This document shows, one piece after another, positions 45,270-54,172 of a stretch of 64,000 bases of DNA; within the stretch, counting starts at the first letter, position 1; each line of letters begins with the position of its first letter. The stretch is from Hyphomonadaceae bacterium. Its GTDB lineage: Bacteria; Pseudomonadota; Alphaproteobacteria; Caulobacterales; Aquidulcibacteraceae. Below the pieces are notes generated by a model. That model was not told the origin of the DNA, ran no database searches, and saw only the letters and a program-made list of their open reading frames with translations. The stretch is from the NCBI GenBank assembly GCA_016791385.1, contig JAEUMR010000072.1, forward strand, positions 58,931 to 122,930. The letters are read 5' to 3'. The position numbers were made by a program, and so were the translations under genes.

Positions 45270-46783
45270 GCGCTCACGCGCTGCGCCTCGCCGCCGGCCC
45301 ATTGCCGCTTCAAGCTCAACGCTTCGGCGACGTGGATGCGCCGAACGGTGGTCGAGCCGTCGAGATCGGCGATCGTGCGCGCCACTTTCAGCGTACGGTG
45401 ATAGGCGCGCGCCGACAGCGCCAGCGATTCCGCCGCCTTCGCCAGCAAGGCGGCGCCAGCCGCATCGGGCGCGGCGACGCTCTCAAGCGATTCCAAGTCC
45501 AGCACCGCATTGAGGCCGCGGCCGCGCGTGCTTTGCGCCTCGCGCGCGCGGCCAACGCGCGCGGCGGCTTCGGCCGTGCCCTCGACCGGCGGCGGCAGCG
45601 CCAAATCGGCTGCCGTCACCGGCGGTACGTCGAGCTGAATGTCGATGCGGTCGAGCAGCGGCCCGGAAAGCCGCGCCTGGTAATCGATCGCGCAGCGCGG
45701 ACCGCGCCGGCACCTGCCCGCGCCCGGACCGCCGCCGCAGCGGCACGGGTTCATCGCCGCCGCCAGCAGAATACGCGCGGGATAGGTCACATGGTGATTG
45801 GCGCGCGCGATCAGCACTTGCCCGGTTTCCAAAGGTTGGCGCAGCGCATCGAGCGCCTGCTGCGAAAACTCCGGCAATTCGTCGAGGAACAGCACGCCGT
45901 GATGGGCAAGGCTGATTTCGCCCGGCTTGGCGCGCAAGCCGCCGCCGACCAGCGCCGCCATCGACGCAGAATGGTGCGGCGCGCGGAACGGGCGCGTGCG
46001 GGTCAGGCGTCCGCGCTCAAGCAGACCCGCCACCGAATGCAGCATCGACACTTCGAGCAATTCCTCGCTCGACAGCGGCGGCAACAGGCCGGGCAGCCGT
46101 TGCGCCAGCATCGACTTGCCTGCGCCGGGCGGGCCGACAAACAGAATGTTGTGTGCGCCAGCGGCTGCGATTTCGAGCGCGCGCTTGGCTTGCTCCTGCC
46201 CGCGCACATCGCGCAGGTCCGGCACGCTGGCGCCGCCGATGAGATCGCCGCGCTCGGGCGGCTTCAAGGCCGCGCCGCCGCGGAAATGATTGATCAGCGC
46301 AAGCAGCGAGGGCGCGGCGATCACCTCCCCACCCGCCCAAGCCGCTTCAGAACCGCACGCTTCGGGGCAGATGAAAGCCGCATCCATGCTGTGCGCAGCC
46401 ATCGCTGCAGGCAGCGCGCCGGGCGCGGGCGCAAGCGAACCATCGAGCCCGACTTCGCCGAAGCAGACGACGCCGTCGAGAGCATCGTGCGGCAAGGCGC
46501 CGATCGCCGCCATCATGGCGAGCGCGATGGGCAGGTCGTAGTGCGTGCCCTCTTTCGGCATGTCCGCCGGCGCGAGATTGACCACCAAGCGGCCAGCGGG
46601 GATGGCCAGACCGATCGAAGCGAAGGCGGCGCGGACGCGCTCACGCGACTCCGACACCGCCTTGTCGCCCAGGCCGACGATGACGATTCCCGGCGTGCCG
46701 CCGGTGAGCTGCACCTGCACCTCGACGCGGCGCGCTTCGAGCCCGGAAAACGCAATCGTGGTGGCGTTGGCGCACGTCTGCAT
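45266..46783 (-). CDS. comM: YifB/ComM-type Mg-chelatase-like AAA ATPase
   Basis: The 505-residue protein has an N-terminal Lon-S16-like domain (VQVQLTGGTPGIVIVGLGDKAV). The AAA core carries Walker A GPPGAGKSMLAQRLPGLLPPL, the FRAPHHSASMAALVGGG loop and Walker B VLFLDELPEF. A Cys-rich CRCGGGPG...CRRGPRC insert and the Mg-chelatase C-terminal helices follow. ComM is a helicase that drives branch migration during natural transformation. A degenerate LexA-like box lies upstream. Confidence 0.94.
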   Translation of the reverse strand: MQTCANATTIAFSGLEARRVEVQVQLTGGTPGIVIVGLGDKAVSESRERVRAAFASIGLAIPAGRLVVNLAPADMPKEGTHYDLPIALAMMAAIGALPHDALDGVVCFGEVGLDGSLAPAPGALPAAMAAHSMDAAFICPEACGSEAAWAGGEVIAAPSLLALINHFRGGAALKPPERGDLIGGASVPDLRDVRGQEQAKRALEIAAAGAHNILFVGPPGAGKSMLAQRLPGLLPPLSSEELLEVSMLHSVAGLLERGRLTRTRPFRAPHHSASMAALVGGGLRAKPGEISLAHHGVLFLDELPEFSQQALDALRQPLETGQVLIARANHHVTYPARILLAAAMNPCRCGGGPGAGRCRRGPRCAIDYQARLSGPLLDRIDIQLDVPPVTAADLALPPPVEGTAEAAARVGRAREAQSTRGRGLNAVLDLESLESVAAPDAAGAALLAKAAESLALSARAYHRTLKVARTIADLDGSTTVRRIHVAEALSLKRQWAGGEAQRVSA

Positions 46784-46829
46784 GACAGCCCTTTATCCAC
46801 AGACCCAGGGCAGGCATCGTACAAGGAGA

Positions 46830-46844
46830 GAACAAAACCGCAAC
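46830..46844 (-). promoter_or_regulatory. Degenerate LexA (SOS) box upstream of comM
   Basis: Read on the minus strand the bases are GTTG-N7-GTTC, one mismatch from the alphaproteobacterial LexA consensus GTTC-N7-GTTC. It lies 47 bases upstream of the comM ATG. Confidence 0.35.
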
Positions 46845-46939
46845 AAAAAAAGAACTGTCGCGAGTCTCTGTCAAGATATGCCCAAACTTACCCCCAGCCG
46901 GCGAGGGTCGCCAGCGGAAAACTACGATCGGGCGAAGTC

Positions 46940-47608
46940 TCAGTAGGACGGCGAAGCGCTGGGCGCGGGCTGTTGTTCAGAGGCAGCGCGATAGTCAGGC
47001 GCCGCTGGCGCTTGGGCGTAATAGGGCAGCGGCGGCTCGCGCACCTGCATGAAGGAAACGACGCGGCGCACACCCGGCACAACGCTCGCGATCTCAGCCG
47101 CGCGGTGCAACTCCTGGTCGGTGCGTGCGGTGCCCATCAAGTACACGTTGCCGTGGAAGGTCTCGATATTGATGTTGATCGCGCGCACCGACGGGCTCGC
47201 CGTTAAACGCGTGCGGATTTGCGCGGTGATGAACTCGTCTTGCGCGCTGCGCACGAAGCTCGACGGCTCGCCGACAACAATCTCATTGTAGACGTTCTCG
47301 ATGGTGCGGGCGCTGCGCGCGATCGTTTCCGCCGCCACGCGATGCTCTGGCGTCGGCACGGTGCCGGACAGCAGCAGATTGCGCTCGGCCACTTCGACAT
47401 CGACTTCCTGGAACGCGGCGCGGTCTGCCGCCATCAGGCGCATCTTCACTTGCTCGGACGCAGCCGCATCGTCGATGCCCTCGCCGATGGTGCGGTCCTG
47501 CGCGGCATACAAGCCAACGCCGGCGACAGCGCCGACGGCGGCGGTGACGCAGCCGCTGAGCAAGGGCGCGGCGGCGGCCGTTAACAGAAGGGTAAGAGGC
47601 GCACGCAT
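46940..47608 (-). CDS. Two-BON-domain lipoprotein (DolP/OsmY-like)
   Basis: The 222-residue lipoprotein has lipobox LSGC and two BON domains, first around AASEQVKMRLMAADRAAFQEVDVEVAERNLLLSG and second around ITAQIRTRLTASPSVRAININIETFHGNVYLMG. A Pro/Ser/Tyr-rich tail follows. Such dual-BON lipoproteins (E. coli DolP/YraP) bind anionic lipid and support outer-membrane integrity. I use ATG 47608 because the signal peptide starts there. It follows rsmI and yraN on the same strand, as dolP does near the E. coli yra cluster. Confidence 0.87.
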   Translation of the reverse strand: MRAPLTLLLTAAAAPLLSGCVTAAVGAVAGVGLYAAQDRTIGEGIDDAAASEQVKMRLMAADRAAFQEVDVEVAERNLLLSGTVPTPEHRVAAETIARSARTIENVYNEIVVGEPSSFVRSAQDEFITAQIRTRLTASPSVRAININIETFHGNVYLMGTARTDQELHRAAEIASVVPGVRRVVSFMQVREPPLPYYAQAPAAPDYRAASEQQPAPSASPSY

Positions 47609-47646
47609 GCGCGCATACTGCGCCTGGATCGTTTCGGCACACTTAA

Positions 47647-48012
47647 TCAGGCGCCGAGCCGCTCGTAGAACCACGCCCCGCGTTCATGCCTTGGCAACCA
47701 TCCCGCGCCAACGACGATCAGATCGAAACGGATCGGCGCGGCGGTCAAGCGCCAGCGGCCGGCAAGAGCCTGCGCCGCGCGGGCAATGCGTTGCTGCGCC
47801 GTCGCGGTGATGGCGTAGGCGCCGGCGTCGTAGCTCGTGCGCGCCTTCACTTCGACAATGACGAGGGTCCGGTTCTTCCACGCCGCGATGTCGACTTCGC
47901 CGTACGGCGTGCGCAGGCGATGGCCGAGAATGCGATAGCCTTTGCAGATCAGGAAAAGCATCGCGGCCCACTCGGCGGCGCGGCCACGGCGCTCGGCTTC
48001 TTGCCGTCTCAC
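47647..48012 (-). CDS. YraN family protein (endonuclease-like)
   Basis: The 121-residue protein has AERRGRAAEWAAMLFL, then GYRILGHRLRTPYGEVDI and VIVEVKART. The PD-(D/E)xK-like core has E, D and E-x-K in the right order. YraN has a Holliday-junction-resolvase-like fold and unknown role. It overlaps the end of rsmI by 4 bases, matching the conserved rsmI-yraN arrangement. Confidence 0.9.
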   Translation of the reverse strand: MRRQEAERRGRAAEWAAMLFLICKGYRILGHRLRTPYGEVDIAAWKNRTLVIVEVKARTSYDAGAYAITATAQQRIARAAQALAGRWRLTAAPIRFDLIVVGAGWLPRHERGAWFYERLGA

Positions 48013-48911
48013 GCCTCGCCCTTGAGCGCCAGCGCGCGTTGATAGGCGCGCTTGCGCGCAACGCCGAGCACGTCAGCGGCGCGCTGCGCCGCTTCCTTCA
48101 CGCCATGTTCGAGGTGTTGTCGCAGGAAAGCGTCGAGCGCTTCATCGCTCGCTTCCGCGGCTTCGGGTGGCGGCGCGACCAGCACGACGATCTCGCCTTT
48201 CGGTGCGCCGGCTTCCGCGTAGTGCGCGGCAAGCTCCGCCAGCGATCCACGCCGTGTTTCCTCGAACAGCTTGGTGAGTTCACGCGCTACAGCCGCCGGC
48301 CTCGCGCCGAGAATATCGGCCATGTCCGCCAAAGATTCCGCAAGGCGCGGGCTGGTCTCATAGAAGATCAGCGTCGCATCCACATCAGCGAGAGCGGCCA
48401 GCGCTTCGCGGCGCGCGTGCTGCTTGGGCGGCAGGAAGCCCGCGAACTGGAACCGGTCGCTCGGTAGCCCCGAGACGACAAGGCCTGCCAACAGCGCCGA
48501 TGCGCCGGGGATCGGAAACACGCGGAACCCGGCGGCAATGACTGCGCGGGTCAACTTGAAGCCTGGGTCGGACACCAGCGGCGTGCCCGCGTCGGAGATC
48601 AGCGCCACGCTCTCGCCGCGTTCGAGCGCAGCGAGGATTTCCGAACGCGCCGCTTCGGCGTTGTGTTCGTGATAGGCGCCCAGCCGGGGTTTCAGCCCGT
48701 ACGCGTCCAATAGCTTGCGCGCCACGCGCGTGTCCTCTGCGTAAACACGGCTGGCGCCGCCCAGCACGTCGAGGGCCCGCAGCGTGATGTCGCGCAGGTT
48801 GCCGATCGGCGTGGCGACCACATAAAGGCCCGCTTCCAGCGGTGGACTGGGCCCGCGGGCGCCGATAGGGTCCGGCCCGCTTGTTTCGGGGTCTGTCGAA
48901 GGGTTGTTCAT
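48009..48911 (-). CDS. rsmI: 16S rRNA (cytidine-1402-2'-O)-methyltransferase
   Basis: The 300-residue protein has the RsmI signatures GLYVVATPIGNLRDIT, the ISDAGTPLVSDPG SAM-binding motif and RELTKLFEETRRG. It methylates the 2'-O of C1402 in the ribosomal decoding site with SAM. A 25-residue Pro/Gly-rich lead precedes the core. The ATG at 48911 overlaps the divergent ATG of the LpoA-like gene (shared CATG). Confidence 0.94.
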   Translation of the reverse strand: MNNPSTDPETSGPDPIGARGPSPPLEAGLYVVATPIGNLRDITLRALDVLGGASRVYAEDTRVARKLLDAYGLKPRLGAYHEHNAEAARSEILAALERGESVALISDAGTPLVSDPGFKLTRAVIAAGFRVFPIPGASALLAGLVVSGLPSDRFQFAGFLPPKQHARREALAALADVDATLIFYETSPRLAESLADMADILGARPAAVARELTKLFEETRRGSLAELAAHYAEAGAPKGEIVVLVAPPPEAAEASDEALDAFLRQHLEHGVKEAAQRAADVLGVARKRAYQRALALKGEA

Positions 48912-50124
48912 GGCTTCCGCCAAATCATCGCCGCGCCTCCTTCTCACGCCAAGCGCGAAGACGATCTCCGCCCTTGGCGTCGCGGCCCTGGCCGCTGCGT
49001 GCGCCACCGCGCCCAGCTCGGTCCCGCCCCCGCCCGGCCCGCCGACCACCGTGGAGACCCGCGAAGGGGTCACACCACCGTTCATGCGTGGACGCAACGT
49101 CGTCCGCGTGGGGCTGTTGCTGCCGTTCTCGCTGCGCCCCCAGGATGCCGCCGGCCTCTATAACGCCGCTGAACTCGCACTGTTCGACCACGGCGACCAG
49201 AATACGCTGATCATTCCGCGCGACGCCGGTTCCACCGAAGCGTCCGCCAACGCCGCCGCGCAAGCGCTGATCGCGGACGGCGCGGACATCATCATTGGCC
49301 CTGTGTTGCGCGAGGGCGTGATCGGCGCTTCGCAGGCCGCGCATGCGCGCAACATCCCCGTGATCGGCTTCTCGTCGGACAGCACGGTCGGGGGTAGCGG
49401 CACTTACCTGTTGAGTTTCCAGCTTGAGGACGAAATCTCGCGCCTCGTCACCTACGCAGCGTCGCGCAACATCCGCAGCATCGCGTTGCTGGCGCCGTCC
49501 AACGAATACGGCCGCCGGGTTGAGTCGGCGCTGCGGGCCGAGGCGCAAGCGCACGGCGTCACCATTGTCGCCGCGCAGCTCTATAATCGCACTGACGCCG
49601 ACGCTTCCGCGGCGGCGGCCGCGCTTGGTGCTTCGTTGAGTACTGCGCCCGCGCAGGCGATCCTGATCGCCGAAAGCGGTTCGCCGCTGCGCTCGATCGG
49701 CGCGGCGCTGGTGCGCGCAAACGTCGACCGCAACCAGGTGCGCCTGTTGGGCACCAGCGTGTGGGCCGGCGAAGCGCAGCGCGAGCCGAGCTTGTCTGGC
49801 GGTTGGTACGTTTCGCCCGATCCGGCGGCGCGCACGGGCTTCGAGAACCGCTACCAGCAAACCTACGGCACGGCGCCGACGCGGCTCTCGACGCTCGGCT
49901 ATGACGCCGTCGCGCTCGCTGCACTACTTTCACGCGAAGGCGGCGCGCGCGGTTTTTCGCGCAACCGGATCGAGAACGGCGAAGGCTTCTCAGGCTCGGA
50001 TGGGCTCTTCCGCTTTCACGCCAATGGCGCGATCGAGCGCGGGCTGGCGATCATCGAAGTGCGGCAGAACGACGTGACCATCCTCGACGCCGCGCCCAGC
50101 CGCTTCCCGCGCTCCGGCGCTTAA
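48910..50124 (+). CDS. Penicillin-binding-protein activator, LpoA C-terminal-like lipoprotein
   Basis: The 404-residue protein has a lipobox LAAAC at residue 36 after a longish signal, and a periplasmic-binding-protein-type domain (RVGLLLPFSL..., IIGPVLREGVIGA, IPVIGFSSDSTV, SIALLAPSNEYGRR). It matches the C-terminal domain of LpoA, which activates PBP1A from the outer membrane; the N-terminal TPR half of E. coli LpoA is absent, as in most alphaproteobacteria. Position divergent from rsmI mirrors lpoA-rsmI in E. coli and supports the call. Alternatively it could be a branched-chain amino-acid binding protein, but no transporter genes are near. Confidence 0.85.
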   Translation: MASAKSSPRLLLTPSAKTISALGVAALAAACATAPSSVPPPPGPPTTVETREGVTPPFMRGRNVVRVGLLLPFSLRPQDAAGLYNAAELALFDHGDQNTLIIPRDAGSTEASANAAAQALIADGADIIIGPVLREGVIGASQAAHARNIPVIGFSSDSTVGGSGTYLLSFQLEDEISRLVTYAASRNIRSIALLAPSNEYGRRVESALRAEAQAHGVTIVAAQLYNRTDADASAAAAALGASLSTAPAQAILIAESGSPLRSIGAALVRANVDRNQVRLLGTSVWAGEAQREPSLSGGWYVSPDPAARTGFENRYQQTYGTAPTRLSTLGYDAVALAALLSREGGARGFSRNRIENGEGFSGSDGLFRFHANGAIERGLAIIEVRQNDVTILDAAPSRFPRSGA

Positions 50125-51260
50125 GCGGCGAGTTCCGCGGCGATTGCATTGGTGAGCACGCGGCCGCGCGGCGTCACGCGGATGCGGCCATCGGCCAGCG
50201 CGATCAAACCTTCCCCAAGCAGCAGGTCGAGCGCGCGCTGCTGAATCGGCCGCCCGCGCAGACGTTCGAACGCGGCGCGATCGACGCCCTCTCCGATGCG
50301 CAGGCCCATGATCAGCATTTCGTCCGCGATCGCTTCTCCTGAGAGCGCTTCTTCGCTGGCAGCGCCGATGCCGCGCTGAGTAACGGCGGCGACGTACTCT
50401 GCCGGCCGGCGCGCGGCTTCGAGCGCGATGCGCGCGCCGCCCTGCGTGATGCGTCCGTGCGCGCCCGGGCCAACGCCAACCCAATCCTGGCTCCGCCAAT
50501 AGAGCGCATTGTGGCGCGAGCGTGCGGCGTCGCTGCGCGCGTGGTTTGAAATTTCGTAGGCGGGAAAGCCCGCTGCATCGCAGAGCTCTTGCGTCGCTTC
50601 ATAGAAGCGCGCTGCGGTTTCGTTGTCTGGCGGCTTGAGTTCGCCGCGTGCAACGCGGCGGGCGAAGGCGGTGTCGGGCTCGATCGTCAGCTGATAGAGC
50701 GACACATGTTCGGTCGGCAGCGCCAAAGCCTGCTGCAACTCGGCGCGCCACGCAGGCAGGCTCTGCCCCTCGCGCGCATAAATGAGATCAAGCGAGACGC
50801 GCTTTCCTGTCGCTGCAGCGGCCTCGACCGCCTCGACCGCGCACGCCGCGTCATGCCAACGGCCCAGCGCTTTCAGCGCGGCGTCGTCCAAGGCTTGCAC
50901 GCCGACCGAGAACCGGTTGACGCCGGCAGCAGCGTGCTCGGCGAACAGCGCCAGATCTTCCGGGTTTGCCTCCAGCGTGATCTCGCAATCGCTGCCGAGA
51001 CCGAAAGCGCGATCCGCCGCCTCGATCAGGCGCGCGAGCTCAGCGCCGCGCAGTAAGGACGGCGTGCCGCCGCCGAAGAAGAGGCTGACCGCCTCGCGTT
51101 TGCCAAAGCGCGCGGCGTGCGCGGCGAGATCGGCGGCTATCGCGTCGATCAGCGCGCCGCGATCCTCGCCGCGCGAGCGATAAACGTTGAAATCGCAGTA
51201 CGGGCAGATGGCGGCGCAATAGGGCCAGTGCACGTAGAGGCCGAGGTCAGGCGCGCTCAT
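50121..51260 (-). CDS. hemW: Radical-SAM heme chaperone HemW
   Basis: The 379-residue protein has the radical SAM motif [15 protein letters not shown] near residue 10, with GGGTPSLL and the NPEDL region. The C-terminal HemN-like domain follows. The DFN form after the last Cys and the lack of the N-terminal HemN extension favour HemW over coproporphyrinogen oxidase. It transfers heme to respiratory enzymes. Start ATG 51260 is set by ATGA coupling to rdgB. It converges on the LpoA-like gene with a 4-base overlap. Confidence 0.92.
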   Translation of the reverse strand: MSAPDLGLYVHWPYCAAICPYCDFNVYRSRGEDRGALIDAIAADLAAHAARFGKREAVSLFFGGGTPSLLRGAELARLIEAADRAFGLGSDCEITLEANPEDLALFAEHAAAGVNRFSVGVQALDDAALKALGRWHDAACAVEAVEAAAATGKRVSLDLIYAREGQSLPAWRAELQQALALPTEHVSLYQLTIEPDTAFARRVARGELKPPDNETAARFYEATQELCDAAGFPAYEISNHARSDAARSRHNALYWRSQDWVGVGPGAHGRITQGGARIALEAARRPAEYVAAVTQRGIGAASEEALSGEAIADEMLIMGLRIGEGVDRAAFERLRGRPIQQRALDLLLGEGLIALADGRIRVTPRGRVLTNAIAAELAA

Positions 51261-51850
51261 CTGAGCGCCGCGAGCAGCTTCTCGAACGCACGCGCGCGGT
51301 GCGTCAGCGGCAGCTTTTCCTCGTGCGTCATCTCGCCGAATGTGCGGTCGCCGCCTTCGGGCAGGAAGATGGGATCGTAGCCAAAGCCCTTCTCGCCGCG
51401 CGGCGGCCACACGATGGAACCGCGCGCCTCGCCTTCGAACACCTGCGTCTCGCCGCCCGGCTCGGCCAGCGCCAGGGCGCAGACAAAGCGTGCCGAGAAA
51501 TCGGTCGCGCCTTTTTCCTGTAGCTCGCGCCAGACGCGCTCCATGGCGAAGCGGAAGTCCTTGTCCGGGCCGGCCCAGCGGGCGGAATAGACCCCTGGCG
51601 CGCCGCCCAAGGCAAACACCTCAAGCCCGCTATCGTCCGAAAGCGCCGGCAAATTCGACGCCTGCGCCGCAGCGCGCGCCTTCAGGGCGGCGTTGCCGGC
51701 GAAGGTGGTTTCCGTCTCTTCGGGCTCAGGCAGACCGAGCGCGGCGGCGGAAATCGCCTCCACCCCCAGCGGGGCCAAAAGCGCGCCGATTTCGCGGACT
51801 TTCCCAGAATTGTGGCTGGCGACGACAAGGCGGCCATGGAGGCGGGACAT
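51257..51850 (-). CDS. rdgB: XTP/dITP diphosphatase RdgB (HAM1)
   Basis: The 197-residue protein has [13 protein letters not shown] near its start, [13 protein letters not shown] in the middle and [14 protein letters not shown], the complete HAM1 set. It hydrolyses non-canonical purine triphosphates (ITP, XTP) to keep them out of nucleic acids. It is coupled to hemW by ATGA. No clear ribosome site precedes ATG 51850; a TTG two codons upstream is an alternative. Confidence 0.95.
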   Translation of the reverse strand: MSRLHGRLVVASHNSGKVREIGALLAPLGVEAISAAALGLPEPEETETTFAGNAALKARAAAQASNLPALSDDSGLEVFALGGAPGVYSARWAGPDKDFRFAMERVWRELQEKGATDFSARFVCALALAEPGGETQVFEGEARGSIVWPPRGEKGFGYDPIFLPEGGDRTFGEMTHEEKLPLTHRARAFEKLLAALR

Positions 51851-51949
51851 TTGCAACGTTTGTTTGACGGGACGCGGGCGGGTCTATATCGTTTATCAAT
51901 AAACTCGCTCTAGGGTGTGAGCCGGGAGCTAATTGATGAAGGCGACGCC

Positions 51950-52555
51950 ATGAAGGCGCTGGGTAAGGGCTCGATCGCCTCGATCGTCGAGATCGGGCTG
52001 ACGATCGCCTGGTACGTGCTGTGGGCGGCGGCGATCTGTCTGGCAGTCGGGGCCGTTGGCTACGCCGTCGTGCTCGTGCTTATCCAGAACGGAACCGTCG
52101 ACCCGGCCATCCTGAGCGGCGGCGAAGGTCACGTCCGGCTCGGCGGCGGCGACGGCAGCAGCTTTCACCTCACCTACAACGACCCCGGTGGCGCCACCTG
52201 GCCCGTTGTCGTGCCGGCGCTGCTGATCGGGGGCGTCGCCATCACCGGATCGCTGATCATCGTGTGGCGGCTGCGCAAGCTGTTCGACAGCTTCACCTCC
52301 GGCGAACCCTTCCGGCGCGAGAACGCGCAGCACCTGCGCGCGATCTGGATGACGATGCTGGCGATCGAGGTCGCACGCTATCTTCTGCTGGCGCTGACTG
52401 CGGCGCTGCTTGCCGCTTTCGAGCCTGATATCGACGCCAACTTCACCTTCAACCTCGACCTCTCCACCTGGGGCTCAATCCTCATTCTGATTGTGCTGGC
52501 TGAAGTGTTCCGCGAAGGCGCGCGGCTCCGCGAAGAGCAGGAGCTGACGATCTGA
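51950..52555 (+). CDS. DUF2975 membrane protein
   Basis: The 201-residue protein has four hydrophobic helices and the DUF2975 motif KLFDSFTSGEPFRRENAQHLRAIW after the second pair. GAAGG lies before ATG 51950; a GTG at 51917 would add 11 residues. DUF2975 genes are regularly followed by a small XRE regulator, as here, with stop and start overlapping (TGATG). The pair is a recognised but uncharacterised membrane/regulator unit. Confidence 0.85.
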   Translation: MKALGKGSIASIVEIGLTIAWYVLWAAAICLAVGAVGYAVVLVLIQNGTVDPAILSGGEGHVRLGGGDGSSFHLTYNDPGGATWPVVVPALLIGGVAITGSLIIVWRLRKLFDSFTSGEPFRRENAQHLRAIWMTMLAIEVARYLLLALTAALLAAFEPDIDANFTFNLDLSTWGSILILIVLAEVFREGARLREEQELTI

Positions 52556-52800
52556 TGGCCATTCGCGTCACCCTCGACCGCATCTTGCTCGAACGCCGCA
52601 TGTCGCTGACCGACCTCAGTGAAAAGGTCGGCGTGACGCTCGCAAACCTGTCGATCCTCAAGACCGGCAAGGCCAAGGCGATCCGCTTCTCGACGCTGAA
52701 TGCGCTCTGCCGCGTGCTCGAATGCCAGCCCGGCGAATTGCTGGCGTATGAGCCGAGCGACAGCGACGTGCTCGAAGAAGTCGCCGACGCGGCGGAATAA
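52555..52800 (+). CDS. XRE-family small regulator (YozG-type)
   Basis: The 81-residue protein is one Cro/C1-type helix-turn-helix (LDRILLERRMSLTDLSEKVGVTLANLSILKTGK) with a KAIRFSTLNALCRVLECQPGELL continuation, typical of the HTH_26/YozG group. It overlaps the DUF2975 gene and probably regulates it. Its stop abuts the convergent hypothetical gene without a gap. Confidence 0.88.
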   Translation: MAIRVTLDRILLERRMSLTDLSEKVGVTLANLSILKTGKAKAIRFSTLNALCRVLECQPGELLAYEPSDSDVLEEVADAAE

Positions 52801-53262
52801 TCAGAGCAACGGCCCAGCGACCAAGCCGAAGCTTTCAAGCTCCGGATCGTCAAGGCTCGCGGCGAAGGTGAAATCGGCTTCGCCAAACAGCGCGAAATCG
52901 CGCCCGCCAGCGTCGAATACATAGCCGACATCGAGACGATAGGGCAGCGTCATCGTCAGCCGGCGCGGGTGTTTGAGGCTCGCGCCGATCAGCCAGGGCA
53001 GATCGATATCTTCATGCGTCCAGTCGCGCGCGATGGCGGCGAATGTGCCGGGCTCTTCCGTGCGCAGATGCGCGTAGGCGTGCTCAAGCAGCGGACCTTC
53101 ACGGACGACGATATCGGCCGCGGCTTCAAAGCCGATATCTACGTGAAACACGGCGCCGCTTGCGAAGAAGATCTCGATCGGATCGTCGCCACCCAAAGGC
53201 AAATGGCCGACGCGGGCGATGCGCGCGATCGGCCCAGCCTTGGTCAGCGCCTCGATGCTCAC
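52801..53262 (-). CDS. Protein of unknown function
   Basis: I do not recognise this 153-residue soluble protein. It has alternating strands ([42 protein letters not shown]) and [13 protein letters not shown], an acidic mixed alpha/beta composition and no signal peptide. Its ATG overlaps the TGA of rph, so it is co-translated after RNase PH. Confidence 0.6.
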   Translation of the reverse strand: MSIEALTKAGPIARIARVGHLPLGGDDPIEIFFASGAVFHVDIGFEAAADIVVREGPLLEHAYAHLRTEEPGTFAAIARDWTHEDIDLPWLIGASLKHPRRLTMTLPYRLDVGYVFDAGGRDFALFGEADFTFAASLDDPELESFGLVAGPLL

Positions 53263-53972
53263 GCGATGGCTTTGCGTTGCAGCTCGAACAATTGCCCGCA
53301 GCCGGCGCGAGCGAGGCGCATCAGCTCATCGAATTCTTCCTGCGAGAAGGGGCGCTGCTCGCCCGTTGCCTGCACCTCGATCATGCGGCCATCGCCCGCG
53401 AGCACGAAATTGCAGTCGACCTCAGCGCTGGAATCTTCCGGATAGTCGAGATCGAGCACGGGGGTCGCTTCGAACACGCCGCACGAAATCGCCGCGACCT
53501 GGCCGGTGATCGGATTGGCCTTCAGCACTTGCTCTTCCACCAGGTACGCGCACGCCCGCGACAGCGCCACCCAAGCGCCAGTGATCGCGGCGGTGCGGGT
53601 GCCGCCATCGGCCTGGATCACGTCGCAATCGATGGTGATGGTGCGGTCGCCCAAAGCTTTGAGGTCGACCACCGAACGCAGTGATCGGCCGATCAGGCGC
53701 TGGATTTCCTGGGTGCGGCCCGATTGCTTGCCTTGCGCCGCCTCGCGCCGCCCGCGCGTGTGCGTGGAGCGGGGCAGCATGCCGTACTCGCCGGTAACCC
53801 AGCCGCGGCCCTGGCCCTTCAGCCAGCCCGGCACGCCCTGCTCGACGCTGGCGGCGCAGAGCACATGCGTCTCGCCAAACTTGGCTAGGCACGAGCCCTC
53901 CGCGTAGCGCGAAACGCCCGTCTCCAGCGTGACGGGGCGTAGTTGATCGGGCGCGCGGCCGGATGGGCGCAT
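53259..53972 (-). CDS. rph: Ribonuclease PH
   Basis: The 237-residue protein has [13 protein letters not shown] at the start, the [17 protein letters not shown] segment, [28 protein letters not shown] and the final [19 protein letters not shown]. This is a complete phosphorolytic 3'-5' exoribonuclease that trims tRNA ends. It lies upstream of an operator-like array and, further along, hrcA-grpE, the alphaproteobacterial rph-hrcA-grpE order interrupted here by two extra genes. Confidence 0.96.
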   Translation of the reverse strand: MRPSGRAPDQLRPVTLETGVSRYAEGSCLAKFGETHVLCAASVEQGVPGWLKGQGRGWVTGEYGMLPRSTHTRGRREAAQGKQSGRTQEIQRLIGRSLRSVVDLKALGDRTITIDCDVIQADGGTRTAAITGAWVALSRACAYLVEEQVLKANPITGQVAAISCGVFEATPVLDLDYPEDSSAEVDCNFVLAGDGRMIEVQATGEQRPFSQEEFDELMRLARAGCGQLFELQRKAIA

Positions 53973-53997
53973 GGAAGCTCCTGCATTTCTACGAAAG

Positions 53998-54151
53998 TTA
54001 GGCTCAATTGGCCTAAATTGACCGAACTTGTCTATACGGGGCTATAGGCCGGAGCGGGCGAAGCGTCTATAGCGCTCTTATTGTGAGTTAGGCTGAGTCG
54101 CCCTAATTGAGGTGCTATGGGAAAGTTAGGTCGATAACGGCTAACTTTCCC
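53998..54151. promoter_or_regulatory. Array of three 19-bp dyads (TTAGGC-N7-GCCTAA type)
   Basis: Three dyads of equal length lie in the gap between rph and the AAA ATPase gene. They are at 53998-54016 (TTAGGC-N7-GCCTAA, perfect), 54088-54106 (TTAGG-N9-CCTAA) and 54126-54144 (TTAG-N11-CTAA). The last is extended to an 11-bp perfect inverted repeat at 54119-54151 (GGGAAAGTTAG with CTAACTTTCCC). The first two are exactly 90 bp apart. CTATAG also recurs three times (54042, 54067, 54160). This looks like a multi-site operator for a dimeric regulator. It is not the CIRCE element of HrcA. Confidence 0.55.
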
Positions 54152-54172
54152 TAACAATTCTATAGAGGCCGC

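Noticed and set aside
53998-54151. CIRCE element for HrcA
   Set aside because: CIRCE is TTAGCACTC-N9-GAGTGCTAA; these dyads differ in sequence and spacing.
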